Shown: positions 10,562 through 23,748, counted from the first letter of the stretch. The stretch: DNA of 64,000 bases from Chamaelirium japonicum (GCA_947650365.1 OX393553.1:37167526-37231525), one strand, 5' to 3'. Made by a program: numbers and translations. Notes: generated by a model not told the origin, from the sequence alone.

Positions 10562-13500
10562 TGTCACGCCCCAGAAATCTGAAACCGATCCCTGGGGTGT
10601 GAGGTGAGAAAAACCAAGGGGATTTAGGGTTTAGTCAGCTATCTATGCCAATGAGGGTTTCTCACAAGACTGCAGCTCTCTCCTAAATGAAGAAGAAGGA
10701 AGAGGGAGAAACAATGGGTATTTTAAAACTTGGTTTTTATGAAAATATTTTTATTTTAAAAGAGAGATAAAATTTTTGTCGATAGAGAGATGATCACGCT
10801 CGACCTTCAACCGGGTTATCCTCTCAGCATGTGCGGCAAGCCGATGCCCCACATGCTGACAGAAGTCCCTCTTAAGGGAGCACGAGGCTCAAGCCTCTAA
10901 CGGCGAGCCGAGTAGTCTCACCCGCTCTCTAGCACTCGGGCACTGTTTTAGAGGTCCTATCTACAGGGCTAGTCAATTAAGTCACTTTAAAATTTATATT
11001 TTATTATGAGCTATCCTAGGCTTGGGGCCTTGAGGAGAGGCCTACCCAAAAGAATTTAGCTGGATCATCACCACTAATAGTCACCAAACACTGACTAAAC
11101 TAAATAATTCTTATTCCAATACAGGTCAATTATATCGAATGAAAGAAAGCCACTACTAATATTGACATGCTAAAAATGAAAAACAAACTAAGACTCTAAC
11201 TCAGCCTCTGGCCTCTCACTGCTACTCCTGAACCTCCGTACCTGCAGGAGAGTATACTCGTGGGAAAGAGTAGCCCCAATAGGAAATTGGGAGATTAGCC
11301 AAATTAATGGCTAGTGACATCCTAATAGTCTCTAATAATATGAGACAACCGATCTAATTAAATTATTATTATTAATTTTTTTTTAGCAGTTCTAGTACGA
11401 ATTATTAATATTTACAAAGGGATAACCTAATCCTACCAGCAGTCTATGTTTTCATGCAATACCTACTGTTATTAGATTGTCTATCATAAAATTCACTCAA
11501 TATTTTACAATATTAATAAACTATTTGAACAAAAAGGTCATCTAAATGTTACCAGATTGTCAATGCTCCAAAATTCCGCTATCCAACATTAAGATTCAAT
11601 ACTTGTTAATTAGTAATCATATAAAATATCTATCCTAATGTGAACCCCGGATATTTTGTTCATCCTGCCCCCGGTCGGGCATTACTATAGGGCCTTTATT
11701 TCGATGTAGAGGGTCAACTCTCTCGCCGCGCATACTCCGACACCATGCGCAAAGTCACCCATATGATCATAAGGGGTTTCCCGTCTTTCACGGTGGAGCT
11801 CTACCGCCCAACTTGCTTTCCTTGGGGGCTTCAACTACCCCAGGACAGGATTGCTAGGCCAATCCCACTTCGAGGGCACCACCTATTGGCTTTACCACAA
11901 TCCCTGCCCGTGACCCCCTAGCCTACTGATCTTCGACTGTGCGCGCAGGGTAGTTCACGGCCCTTGCGCGCACGAGGTCCTAATCTTCTCAATTTCACCC
12001 ATTTTAACAAAGTATTAAATGCTCAAACAGTAAATAATTATTTTTACATAAATACTTAGATAATTAAAAAAAATGCATACGGTGATTAATAGTTTGCAAC
12101 ATTTTAACCCTGGTCCCGCACTGCTCTCGCAATCCATAATAGCGCTACAGCTAAAGGTCACATCGCTCTTAAAGCGATTCAACCTACACTCCCCCAAAAC
12201 CAGTATATTAGGGTTGCCACTCCTTTTAGTAGGGTGGGTCCCGATAATCATTATTAAATTATATTTTTAATTTAAGGGAATACCTAATTACGGTGTCCAT
12301 GCAAAAACTATAATTATTCTATTAATATTTTAAAGCATGTTTATTTTAATAATATTTTAAAGCATGCGTCGCCGGACTCGCGACTTCGCATGCAAGAAGG
12401 GGTCCACGTGACGACATGCGGCGATGCCCGGCGGGACCCGCATGCAGTACCATGGACACCTACCCTAGTTGTTCTCATTTCCCACTATCAAAGACCACGG
12501 GAAGGGGAGTAGATGTCACCTGGTTGTCGATCACGCACAAACTCCCGTTAACTGCCCTTGATCCATCTCCGCTCCATCTACGGCTGGATCATCCCGGTTA
12601 GCACTGCCAAATTCACACATAGCAGACCCATGGTCAATACTTGCTATTGCGTAATACAGGTTTAGGGCCAAGTTGGCCGAGTCAAGAATTTATGCATCAT
12701 CGGACGTCGGTTTATTAGCACGCAAGACGATGCTACAGTCTTGGTTAGTCGGTATTGCCGATGCAAATAATTGCACTACGGCTCAATTGTACTATTCCGT
12801 CTAAATGGTCGCATCCGCGTCGAGCGTGACTTGTGCTCCGAAGAGCCTTCGGCCTTACTACCAAGGTGTGGGTTCAAGTCAAGATTGGGTTCGATTCATC
12901 ATTCCGCCCGATATGATCTCGGGCTTGGGTGCGGATACGGTCGGGTTGCAAAGACAAGTTGTTAAGCCTCACCGAGCCGACGCTTGGGTTGGTGATAGGG
13001 AATGTGTCTCACCCGGTCAATCTCTGGAATTGGCCAGAAGATGCTCTGGGAGCCATCGGGCACCGTCTCGTTTGCACCCAAAATGGTGCGATCGATGAAA
13101 GATTTGCTAAACACAAGTAGGGACATTTTGATAATTCTGATTGGTATGTGTCGACCAACATTCGACGATTAAAGATCGTGAGTTGGAGTCCGATGCCGCT
13201 AGTTTCGCAGCAATCGGAGTCTGTTAGACCAGTTACGACTGACTCTCAAGATTGGTTGGATCGGGTCCTGATAGGGGCGTTTTGGTAATTATGTCTAGTA
13301 GTTGTTAACCCAACGTCAATGGGTAGGTCTTGAAGAATCGAGTCTATTGCCGCCTGTTTCGCCGAATTCCGACTTCGGCAACGAAATGGCGGTCGGGACA
13401 ATTTCGACCACTATGCACTACGTAGTGTAGGGTCTGCCGCTTAAGTGGGGTCCACTCACTTAAGTAGGACCAGCGAGACCTCCCTTCAAGATGGGGGCCA

Positions 13501-14873
13501 CATATTTAGGTGGGGCCACTATTTAAATTTTAATTATTTAATATTGGTGAATTGTATAAGATTACTTGAATGTCCACTAGGGGCATTCGAATTTACAAAA
13601 CCCGCCACTCCCCATTGTTACAGACAGCGAGCTTGGGAGGGGGTTTATGCGATGCTCCCCAGTCTCGCACGGGGGTTGGCCAGCCTCGCCATCAACGGCG
13701 ATCCGAAGAGGGCGCTAGGGAGAGCGGCCCAGAACTCTACGTGCGAGTAGGGGCGACCTAATTCCTAGCCAGTGGGGTTTTGAAAATGGCCCAGAGTTGG
13801 GATGTTCCGAGGCATGCAACAGAGAAGGAAGGGTGTAGAGGGGCTTGCCTCGGGTGGGGTTCGTGGAGATCGGTGGGAAGAAGGAGTCTTGTTGATTCAG
13901 GATGGAAGCTCATGCTTGCACCGCTCGATCATGCTTTCACGATTGTATATGCACACACATGCACATAAACGATTACAACACGTACTCACACAGGCATGCC
14001 ATCAGTCCTCAGTTGAGAGAGACGTTCGGAGTTGTCGGCATCGGCCGTCCAAGAAATTACCGGGGTCAAGGTGCTTGCACCCACTCGCTCACGCTACTGG
14101 TTTTCGGTGGTCGGACCGGGTGGCGACACAAGAGAGGGGCCGGAGGGGGGGGGCTCTCACCTGAGCAGCGGCGACCATCGGGCGGCGCCGGCAGAACCCG
14201 AGAGAGGAAGGGGGGTGAGGGAGATGTAGAGCAGAGAGAGAGAGAGATCAGAAGAGAGAGAGTGAGAGGTCAGAGGAGAGCGGGGGTCGGATTGAGGAGA
14301 GGGAAATGGGGATCGGGTTTTTAATGGGAAAGGCGGTCGGCAGCCGACTGTGCCGGCGGAATTCGGGCTCGGGAAGAGGGCGGCGGCCGGCGGTATTCAC
14401 GGCGAGATCTGGGGCGGCGGCCGGCGGGATTCGGGGCGGCGGCGACTGGCGGGATTCGGGGCGGATTTCCCGGGATCGGGGGCCAGCGGGATTCGCGGCG
14501 GGGATCCGGGCGGTGGTCGGATTCGGGCGAGAGAGATGAGAGATCCGAGAGGGAGATGAGAGATCCGAGAGATGGGAAAGATCCGGGAGAGAGAAGGGAG
14601 AGATCGGGTGAGAGGGAGAGCTCCGATGAGAGAGAGAGAGATCTGGGAACTGGGTGAGAAGAGAGAGAGGAATAGAGAGAGAGAGAGAGGGTCGGTTGGG
14701 GTGTTTGGGTGTTGGGGTCGGGTCGGGTCTGGATGGGTTTGGGTTGGGTGGGGTTTTGGGAATTAAAAGAGAGATAATGAGAGAGAGAGATATATGTTGG
14801 GTTGGATTTGGGTTTTTAACTTTTTTTTTTTTTTTAACTTTGTTTTTTTTCTCTTCTAATACCAGTTGTTACA
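10562..14873. mobile_element. Candidate solo LTR or LTR-element block (4.3 kb)
   Basis: The block begins TGTCACGCCCC and ends TTGTTACA. The ends are nearly complementary (TGTCAC against TGTAAC). ACCCA flanks it on both sides (10557-10561 and 14874-14878), a 5-bp duplication as made by LTR-element integration. No gag or pol frame is readable inside. The right part (14.1-14.8 kb) is rich in GAGAGA and GGCGG words. An alternative exists: minus-strand TGGTATTAGAAG at the right edge resembles a primer site, which would place a Gypsy 5' LTR to the right of 14866. A 4.3-kb LTR is long but known in plants. Confidence 0.4.
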
Positions 14874-14878
14874 ACCCA

Positions 14879-15981
14879 GTGGCGGATTGCTCTGATGTAT
14901 TTGCCGGCATGTGGCGCGTCCTGAAGATTTGGTTGGGATCTCCCCTTTGAATGACTACAAAAAATAAAGTAAAATAAAATAAAAATTATGATTTTAAGAT
15001 GCTTATAATTTATAAAATACAATTTTTTTGGTTCATGATGTGGGTGTCTTTCGGAGCATTGTCTGGTTTAGACAGTTTTAAATCTAACCATTTAAACTAG
15101 CAATTTTAGGACTTACTTAAATTCTTAATAGGCAAAGGTTATTTAGTTTAGCAAATATTGTTTTTGTAATGAAAGACAAGTCACATGATTCTTTTAGAAA
15201 TGATTTACCAAGGCATAGCAGGTTCTATGGAACCGTCATGCATATTGCCGAACTTTTCTAGAAGATAGAAATATTCTAAATAAATTATCTTAAATTATTT
15301 AGGTTTAAAATTAGATGCAAATAATTTTATTTAGATCTAATATAGAAAAAGATGAGAGTTAGAAACTCTGGTCTGATGGTCGAATCGCGCTAGGCGCTGT
15401 CTCAATAATCTTATTGTCTCCCCTCGTGTGGGTCTCGTGGCAATGGATATCGAAAATATGACGACCTTGGTCATGCAACCTTCCTGTCAGCACTGCTCCA
15501 GGAAGGATATGCCACATATGCATATGCGAACCTGAAGATCTTTTAGGAACCCAACGAATCAAAAGTAAGAGACGATATTCTCGGAGCAAGGCGGTAGTAC
15601 CGTAGCACAAGCTCGATCCAAGAGAGAAAGACTGTGAGCAATTTCGGCTTTCGGAGTATCAATTCTTGATCCATATATAGCTGCACCAAGCCTTATATAG
15701 GCATCGGGTAGTTAATAGGAGGCTAAAAGAGGAGAGTCGTACGTGGGCTGCGATTAAGCCCATTAACCCCGCACGTTACAGCTCGCAGAGAGTTTGCTCG
15801 TAACGACTAGCATGCAGCAACAGCTAGTAGCAAAAATAGGAAATATTAAATATGATTGGAAGCAAAACTAAAAATAAGGCTGGTGTGGACCAGGCCATTT
15901 CGAATGTACTATCATGTCCGGGTCCACGGGCGCACACAGACACGCCGCCCAGCCCAAGCCTGGCCCGGCCAAGTTCGGCAT
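14879..15981. other. Unassigned region, possible LTR debris
   Basis: No gene is recognised. The stretch 15.36-15.75 kb has LTR-like composition (a TATATAG near 15676 and mixed-GC leader-like sequence) but lacks a second copy or defined ends. Confidence 0.35.
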
Positions 15982-18477
15982 TGCTGGAAATAAATCCATG
16001 GTAGAGGCCCACAGCGGAAGCAAAGAATAGGTCCGAAGACCATGAGCGGTGTGCGTTACATATCAAAATTTTCATCGAAACGATCTACGTGCATGTATGA
16101 ATCTAGCATAGCAACTACGCGAACCCCTAACGTCGATCTAATGCAAATGAACAATCTAGCATGTATGCATGTTCTATCTATGCTAGATCTACATGTTAGA
16201 GATCATACCTGCGTGCAGATTCTTTCACCGCGATAAGTTTCTTCTTTGTCGATGGAGACGGGCTCGGATCTGCTCGGTATAGCTTTGGTGCGATAGCTAT
16301 AACTTTCTACTCCGAACTCGGATTGGGCTAAAATTTGAACTACAGGTAGCCAACTTCAAGACGCAACTTTTGCAATAAGTTTTACCTCGTTTGGACTTCT
16401 ATAGCTCCCGGAATCATAAAATTATCACTGATTTTTTGTACAGATTCTGGACAGCAAAAGCTTACGGGAGATGTCTTCTGGTTCACCCGATCTCGCATGA
16501 TGCACGACACCTCATCGATGGATCTCTGAGTGCCTCCATTCGATGAGCCTTCTTCTTCTACGAAACCCTACGCGAGGAATATGAGTCACCATCCAATGGC
16601 GCAAGTGAGCGAGAGAAACGAGAGAGGAGAGGAGAAGAGATCTGAGGAGAACAAAGGAGGGGTGGTTCGGTTTTTCCATTTGGCATCATACTTGGCCAAC
16701 CCCCCCTCTCCCCTTTTATAAGGCCGGCCTATCCCCTTAGATAAGGCTCCAAGGGGATAGGTTTGATCCCCAAAAGATCTCTTTAAAAATCTCCCTCGAT
16801 CTCTCATTCTCCTTATCCGTTTTCCCCACTTTCAGGGCTTGTTTTGACCAATTCAAAACCCCTATCTTATCCCTATGACCGGCCCTATTACTGGGGATTC
16901 TCATCCCCATAATATAGGGGCCAGCCCTGCATGTGTCTCCCATAACTAGGGTCGATCACTAGTGAGGCTTGGTAGTGCGTGTTTTTACCAAAATGCCCTT
17001 ATGCCTCAAATTGACAATTTCTAGTGTGCGAGACTTAGTGACTCTTCCTTAAGTGATCTTGACAAGTTACTTTACTATTAACTGAGGTCACCGGAGGGTG
17101 CCCCTAGTAAAGTCAACCAATCAACTCGCAACATATCTCAATGCATCGCACCCATATAACAAAGTTCACTTATGGCGAGGGATAACTACATGCGTCTATG
17201 CACTAACCTAGGGTTTCCCCTTAATGCACACATGTAGCTACGCATCTACCGTGCACTAGTGCGAAGCACTCACGGAGCGTAGGCTTGAACTTCTCGCTTC
17301 CTCTTACTGCGTCCTGTATTTTGAGGAGATGGTACAAGGACCGTACATAATGTGGATAAGGTGGAACCTTCAGGAACCAGGGTTCATAGCTTCCAACTCA
17401 GACTCGATCGACACACTACCCGAGTGTACCATCGATCCTCTGAGTTCGAGTTAACTTGTATGGTCACCCAGAGTGCGACGCAGGCTGCACTCCAATCCCC
17501 CATGGACTTACTATGTTCTCCCTTATACCCTTGCTCTCCGCTTAGTATGGTAAACCCGCTGTCCCTCCATCTAGTGCCATGATGCAACTCGAGCGGTGGA
17601 TAATACCGTCAGACTCGAGTGCTCATATGACTCGGTTCCTTCCAGGTTGACCATGTACATCGTACCTCCTATTACTCTGTCGAATAACCAGATCCGTCAC
17701 CAGTCCAACTGATGACCACTTTGCCAGGGTTTAATACGACGTAGGTCAAACCAAGGACTGTACCTCCCGTTAGGGGTGTGGATAGCCTACAGGAGTGACA
17801 CGCTGATGCAATGCCAGCCAGGTAACCCAGTACATCGTGGTTTTGGATCACTGCATCTGGATCCTCATACATTGGTGCGCCAAAGCACCACATAACTGGT
17901 TAGTCCACCAGACATGGTTTCTTAGGATTTAAGACCATTTTATCCTAAGCTGAAACACGGCTTAGTGCACCGGTGTCTGCTTACCGATCTGTGCACCGTG
18001 TTGGTTCCGTTCGGCCACAGATACTGTGTCTGGTAATTACCGTGGTGGAGACACCTACGCTCTGTCATCCCAATAGCTTATCCTGATAGGGCGACCAACA
18101 CTAATCAGAGCTGCGAACATATTTAGATTACATGGGACCAGTCCCTTGAGTCTCCCACTCAAGTGGATTACCATGTAGCCATGGCTCTCTGTTATGTAAT
18201 CAGAACATGTACTAAGGTACGTACCAATATGCAATCCTATACTACCAACCATACATAGCTAAACTATAGGTTTTTACGAGCTGTAGACCTCACCAATTCT
18301 AAAAGGCACAGCACGCACATGCTTGCGTGTGTAAGTTTGTGGAGTCCCTCCTCTAGTATGATGACTAATGGGGAGAAATGGAGGATCCCTTTTTAAGTTG
18401 GTAAAGGGGTTTTTCCCTTACCGATATGGGACTATACCCATTATTGTTTTGTGTGGTTTTCAAACACACGACCAACA
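15982..18477 (-). mobile_element. Long LTR (3' LTR) of the degenerate Copia element
   Basis: The right edge is precise: minus-strand reading gives a purine tract (ACATGTGGGGGA) immediately before TGTTGGTCGTGTG, the usual polypurine-tract/LTR junction. The left edge TGCTGG is the inverted counterpart of CCAACA, giving TGTTGG..CCAGCA ends on the element strand. The length would be about 2.5 kb. The other LTR is not in the window because the element is truncated near 23.7 kb, so the left edge rests only on terminal symmetry. Confidence 0.5.
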
Positions 18478-20035
18478 ATCCCCCACATGTGTTTAAAACT
18501 ATCAAATATTAAATAATCAATAAAAATTTTAAAATATAAAATAAAAAAACTTTGCTGGATTTCTTATACTACGTAGTAAGTGTAGATACCTTTCAGTTTG
18601 AACCTCCACTTAGTACATTTATATACATCTGTAAGGACTTGGTGGACTCGCCTTGAACCAGTCTCATTTATCGGGTTTCTACAAGTAGTACATGTAATAC
18701 AATTTTCGATGGTTCTAAGCGGGTTGCGCTATTAATGGCTTAGCACAAATATCTTTTCGTGTAGGTTTCTAGAGAGCAACCTTGATCCCAGAGCTGCGGC
18801 CTCATAACTACATACATATAGGTAAGTCCTAGTAAGGGTGTGAGTAAGATGACACCCAGCCTCATGGGTCTTGGACTTATTAAGAATTTTAACTCATCCC
18901 ACCCCTTACTTTTAATAAGCACTGGCATAAGAGGGACGAGAGCATTATCCAATGCTCCTCATTTTCAATCACTACTACAGTTTGTTTCTACCCATTGAAC
19001 TTCAGTGAGGTTGGATTCCTACTACGTACGGTGATTTTTCTTATCGGCTTAATCTCATCCCCTTCGATGATTCTAATATCACTGTGTTCGAAAGGCCATT
19101 GGTTAGATGATCCGTCAAATTCGTTTCGGATCTAACAAAATATAGAAAAATTATTTTATTTTTTATGTTATATCTGAGATATCTATGTCTTACTTTCAGA
19201 TGTCGATTTATTTTCATATCGGTGCTTTTTTTATTATATTTATTAATCGTTGATCGACAATCACAATGAATAGATATAATTAGTAGTGGCTTTTCTATTA
19301 ATGGGATCTCATATAGAAGATCTTGAAGCTATTATATGTTTGTGCTTGTGGTATCTAGTGATATCATTTCTGATTCTAAAGTACTCATGACAATAACGGT
19401 CTGTTTGGTGGATTTTTAAGATATGGCTCCACCTCCTAATAGGAATACAAATCTGGTTATGAATTTAATATCTATTGAATCACTAATCTAGTTGGTATTA
19501 GAGTATCCTTATAATACTACTGGATAACCACTATAGTGGAGTCAATAGGATATGGTTCCCTTAAGCTATCTAAAGACTCTTTGTAACACATTCCAATGGG
19601 TCTTATTTGAGTTAGATGTGTAACGACTAAGTTTGTTTACTGCATAGGCAATATCTGGTCGAATATAGTTTGCTAGAAAACCTAGCGGTCCTATGATTTG
19701 AGCATACTCGCTCTGTAGTGTAGGAAGTCTTAAGTTCTTTGTCAAATAGGTATTTGGATCATAAAGTGTGGATACCAGTTGACATTCGAAGTCGTATAAT
19801 TTTCTAAGGATTTTCTCAACATAGTGAGATTAGGATCACACTAAACCATTATCCTTTCTAATAATTTTTTTGTTCAAGATAACGTCGACTTTTCCTAGAT
19901 CTTTCATGTCAAAGTTTTGGGATATGAAGTGTTTGATGTTATTTATAACTTGTATGTTTGATCCAAATATAAGAATATCGTCAACATACAAACATAGGAT
20001 AACAACATTGTTACCATCTACTTTATGGTAGACAT

Positions 20036-20632
20036 TGTGGGGGAAATTTTCGAGCTGCCTTGATCAGGAATCTCGCCCCACAGCCTTGATTGAATATTGA
20101 TGATTTGTAGAGTTAGAGAGATGGGAGAGTAGATAGAGAGAGTAGAGAATGATGACACAAGGATTGATGACGGAGTTCGGTCTTACGACCTACATCTCCG
20201 GGCGTGAGGTGCCACCTGATCTTCACTATAATATGAGTAAGGAGGGGGAAGCGTTCTCTCGACAGGCCGAGAGATGCTTTGTACAGTGGGGTTGCACGGG
20301 GCAACTAGAAGGGAATAGGAAGTGGACAATTGAGCTCTAGCACTTGCTCTGGAATTCTCCTTCTTTGATCTAGTGACCAACCCTCTTTTTGGATGCCTTG
20401 GGGGTCCTTTTATAGCATAGGCATGTGCCCAATATGGCGGTGATGACGTGGTGATGGTTCTGGGCCTCCTTGCTGGGCCCTTATTGGGCCGTTGTTCGGG
20501 CCCAATAAGGGGGAGGGCTTGATCTGCGAGCCCCGTAGAGTGGGCCCATGAGACCGAGCGGGCTTACCCACTTGGGCCGTTGCGCGGGCCCATGCCGCTC
20601 TGATCCGGTTTGATATAATTTTTGCACCCACA
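20036..20632. mobile_element. Solo LTR, family S, copy 1 (597 bp)
   Basis: It starts TGTGGGGGAAAT and ends TTTGCACCCACA, with TGTGGG/CCCACA terminal inverted repeats. GACAT flanks it on both sides (20031-20035 and 20633-20637), a 5-bp target duplication. It sits inside the reverse transcriptase of the degenerate Copia element. Nothing internal remains, so it is a solo LTR left by recombination between two LTRs, or a very short element. Confidence 0.85.
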
Positions 20633-21932
20633 GACATATTTATCTGTGGTATTGATATCAAATCTATAGGTTATGATAAGTTTATCGAATTTCATATGCC
20701 ATTATTTTGGGACTTGTTTTAGTCCTTAGGGGATCGAATTAACTTACACACCTTTTCCTCTTGTACAGGTGTGAGTCACACGGGTTGGTTTATGTAGCTT
20801 TCCTCATTTAGGTCGCTATTTAAGAAAGCTAAGACGATAAGGATCCTAATCGTGGTTATTCTAGCGACAGGTGAGTAGACATCAAAGTAGTATACCCTGA
20901 GTTTTTGGATAAGCCCTTTGCTACAAGTCATGCCTTAAATTTGTCTATGGTACAGTTGGTCTAAGTTTCTTCTTAAACACCCATTTTATATCCTATCATT
21001 TTACAACCAATAGATAAATCGATGAGTTCTCAGGTATGATTTTGAACTATAGATTGGATTCCATTATCTATGGATTCCTTCCAAAAGGGTAAGTCCATGG
21101 ACGTCATTGCATCTGTATAGGTGGAGGGAGAGTCCTCTACCAGAAATGCATAGAAGTCATCAAAGATTTTTTCTACATGGATACACTTAGTTTTCTTATG
21201 TTAGGTTTGGATTATCGGTTCAGTCTGGTCTTCAGGTTCTAATTGGATTTCTGGTTCGATCTGGGTTACATGATTAGAACTTGAGACTTGGTTATCGATA
21301 TCGATCCTAATATAAATCCTAGTTTTATAAGAAAAAATATTTTCGAAGTACAAGACATCTCTAGCCTCGATTATGATATTATTGTCTATCTTGCTTATTT
21401 CAGAGTTAAACACTAAAAATCGATTAGTGTTACCATTTGAAGCATAGCCAATGAAGATGACATTTACTGTCTTTGGTCTTATCTTCTTCCTTTTTTTTAT
21501 CGAGGATCTTCACCTTAGTTAGGCACCCCCATGCTTTTATGTAATCTAAGTTGGGTTTTCTATATTTTCATATCTCGTATGGGGTCAAGTCATTATATTT
21601 GAATGAAATTCGATTGAGTATAAAATAGGCTATCATTAGATCTTTCCCTTACAAAGTCTCTGGCACTCCAGCTACACCATTGGATTGGAAAGTGTAAAGG
21701 GTTGTGACCTTATGGAATATTCCATAATCTTTACAATATTATCTTAATTCGTTTGAGGTATACTATCATCCTCTGTCTGACCTAAGGATTTGAATGTTTT
21801 CGTCTAATTGGTTCTCAACCTCAGCTCTGGATATCTTAAATTTACTAAGTACCTCATCCTTAGTCCTAAAGAGGTATATGTGGTAATATTTCGAAGTGTC
21901 ATCTATAAACGCTACAAAATATCTATTGCCAC

Positions 21933-22624
21933 TGTGGGGGAAAATCTTCGTGCCGACCCGAAGACCTCGCCTCACCAGTCAATCGAAGTTGAAGTCGAAG
22001 ATCGTTGCTAGATCTGTTGATTGAAGTCGTTGCTTTTGATATGTAGACAGAGAGATGCAATCAGAGAGAATATTGACACGAGAGATGTGATCTCGGAGTT
22101 CAGCCGAAGCCTACGTCTCCGTGCTATAGGGAGCAACCCGAATTCACTAACACTTATTTCGAAGTGACCTCGACAGGCCGAGTGTCACTGAAGTTTCTCA
22201 CTTGCTCAAAGACAAGAAGAAGATCAAGGTGAGGTATAGGGTAAGAGGAGATAGAGGTTTCTGAGACAGATATCAGATGATGGCACTGATCTGTTTTCAG
22301 AGCTCTGGTTTGAGTTCTGGAGTTTCAGGTTTTGAAAATCCGATCCTTTTATATTCGAAGGCTCTGCTATTTATAGACTTCCCGGGGAGGAATTCCGGGA
22401 CATATGGCGGTTTCTGCTGCAGCATCTGAGGATCCTCCAGGTAAGGCTGGTGGGCTCCGCTGCCGTCTTAGGGGGCCTACCAGGCAGGGCCGGTGGGTCC
22501 CGCTATGGTACTCAAGGGCCCACCAGGCAGGGCCGGTGGGTCCCGCTGTTGTCTTCGGGGGCCCACCAGGCAGGGCCGGTGGGTCCCGCTGTTTGCAGAC
22601 TTCTTGCCAAAATTTGCACCCACA
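21933..22624. mobile_element. Solo LTR, family S, copy 2 (692 bp)
   Basis: It starts TGTGGGGGAAAATC and ends TTTGCACCCACA. The duplication GCCAC lies at 21928-21932 and 22625-22629. It is homologous to the element at 20036-20632, sharing both ends, CGGAGTTC, CTACNTCTCCG and GACAGGCCGAG. It is about 95 bp longer, mainly because of an internal 43-bp tandem repeat. It splits the integrase-side coding region of the old Copia element. Confidence 0.85.
22430..22595. repeat. 43-bp tandem repeat inside solo LTR copy 2
   Basis: Four units start at about 22430, 22473, 22516 and 22559. The last three are nearly identical, with core CCACCAGGCAGGGCCGGTGG followed by GTCCCGCT; the first is diverged. The array keeps an open frame on both strands, which explains the proline/glycine-rich frames here. 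It is not a gene. Confidence 0.85.
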
Positions 22625-23639
22625 GCCACCTCTTGAGGTTCTTTCAGAATCACAGACGTCACTTTTAATCAATTCAAGTACCTTGGAATCTCGATCGATG
22701 GTTGCGAAGGGTTTCTTAGGCTGTTTGGCTTTTATGCATATCTCACACTTGTCGAGATTTTTTGTATCAAATTTTGAAATGATATTTAGGGTCATGAGTT
22801 TCTTAATAGAGTTATATTTTACATGACCTAGTATTTGGTACCAAGTGGTCCAAAACTCAACATTCAAAATTATAGATGAAGGATTAAAAATATTTAATTT
22901 AAATAAACCATCACAGAGAAATTATTTTTTAATAAAATTTATTTCTTTAGTTATTATAATTTTATTGGACTCGAATACAAACTTATAGCCATGTTGAACT
23001 AATAAAGATCTACTAATAAGATTTCTTATAATCTTCGGAACATTGTGGACTCTGCACAGGGATAAGATCTTCTTCGATGTCAGTTTCAGATCGATCCGTC
23101 CTATCCCTAGCACACGAGCCTCAACATTATTCCCCATGCTTACAGCTCCTTCACCTAAGACTTGATAAGTGGAAAATAATGATTGATCAGAGCAAACATG
23201 AATGTTAACTCCTATGTCAATTCACCAATTAAATACTTAAAATATCATGTTAGCTTCAGGGGTGAAGAGAACATACCCGAAAGCGGTCCCAAAAGAGCAA
23301 GCTCAAGAAGTCACAATGTTGACTTGGGAGTCGGGCGGCGTTGGACTATTTCTTTTTGCATTTGGAGATGATGCTGTCTTCATGTAGAAGCATTGGTTGG
23401 TCATTTGATTGGTTCGATCGCAGATATAGCAACAATGTACTCCTTCATTATTTTAGTCCTTGGGCTGGTTTAGGTTATGATTGCTAGTATAAGGCTTCTT
23501 GGTGTAGGGTTTAGGCTTAGGATGGAAGGGTTTCTTATGGAGCTTATACTTGGGTTTCTGGAATGACTTGGATGGTTGACTTTCTATATTATTCACCTTG
23601 GGTAGCCCAGTGATGGCCTCAATGTGTATCACAACCATA

Positions 23640-23748
23640 TAATGGTTGGCGACCCAAAAGTGAATCACACTTCAGCAACCACGTGTGGCTGTGATGCGCG
23701 CCGAGCCCACCGACCAGAGCCAATCGACTGGAGGAGATCTGAACTCCC
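23640..23748. mobile_element. Left-truncated copy of the 4.7-kb Mutator-like MITE
   Basis: It shares GGCGACCCAAAAGTGAATC, ACCACGTG, the CCACCGACC block and the right terminus CGACTGGAGGAGATCTGA with the element at 4709-4878. The left inverted repeat is absent. It begins close to the point where the degenerate Copia gag frame ends. Confidence 0.65.

Larger units (their letters stand above)
18478..23668 (-). pseudogene. Degenerate, 5'-truncated Copia gag-pol
   Basis: Domains occur in Copia order on the minus strand. A gag C-terminus with a damaged zinc knuckle (CYIC..C) lies near 23.4-23.67 kb. A protease/pre-integrase region at 22.37-23.14 kb carries KCEICIKAKQPKKPF. An integrase core at 21.77-21.98 kb carries FIDDTSKYYHIYLFRTKDEV and RSDRG. 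The reverse transcriptase has LKQSPK near 20.66-20.70 kb and LYVDDILIFGS at about 19.97-19.99 kb, and RNase H-region remnants lie near 19.0-19.7 kb. Many stops and frameshifts make it inactive. The 5' part of gag and the 5' LTR are missing right of about 23.67 kb. Two solo LTRs interrupt it, one in the reverse transcriptase and one in the integrase region. Confidence 0.75.

Noticed and set aside
10562-14873. A host gene in the GC-rich 13.4-14.6 kb part
   Set aside because: Several overlapping frames exist, but all are low-complexity Arg/Gly-rich from GAGAGA and GGCGG words with no splice or domain support.
22367-22867. 166-residue minus-strand frame and its plus-strand mirror with Pro/Gly repeats
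   Set aside because: Only the first 80 or so residues (the Copia pre-integrase part) are real; the rest is the 43-bp tandem repeat inside the solo LTR.
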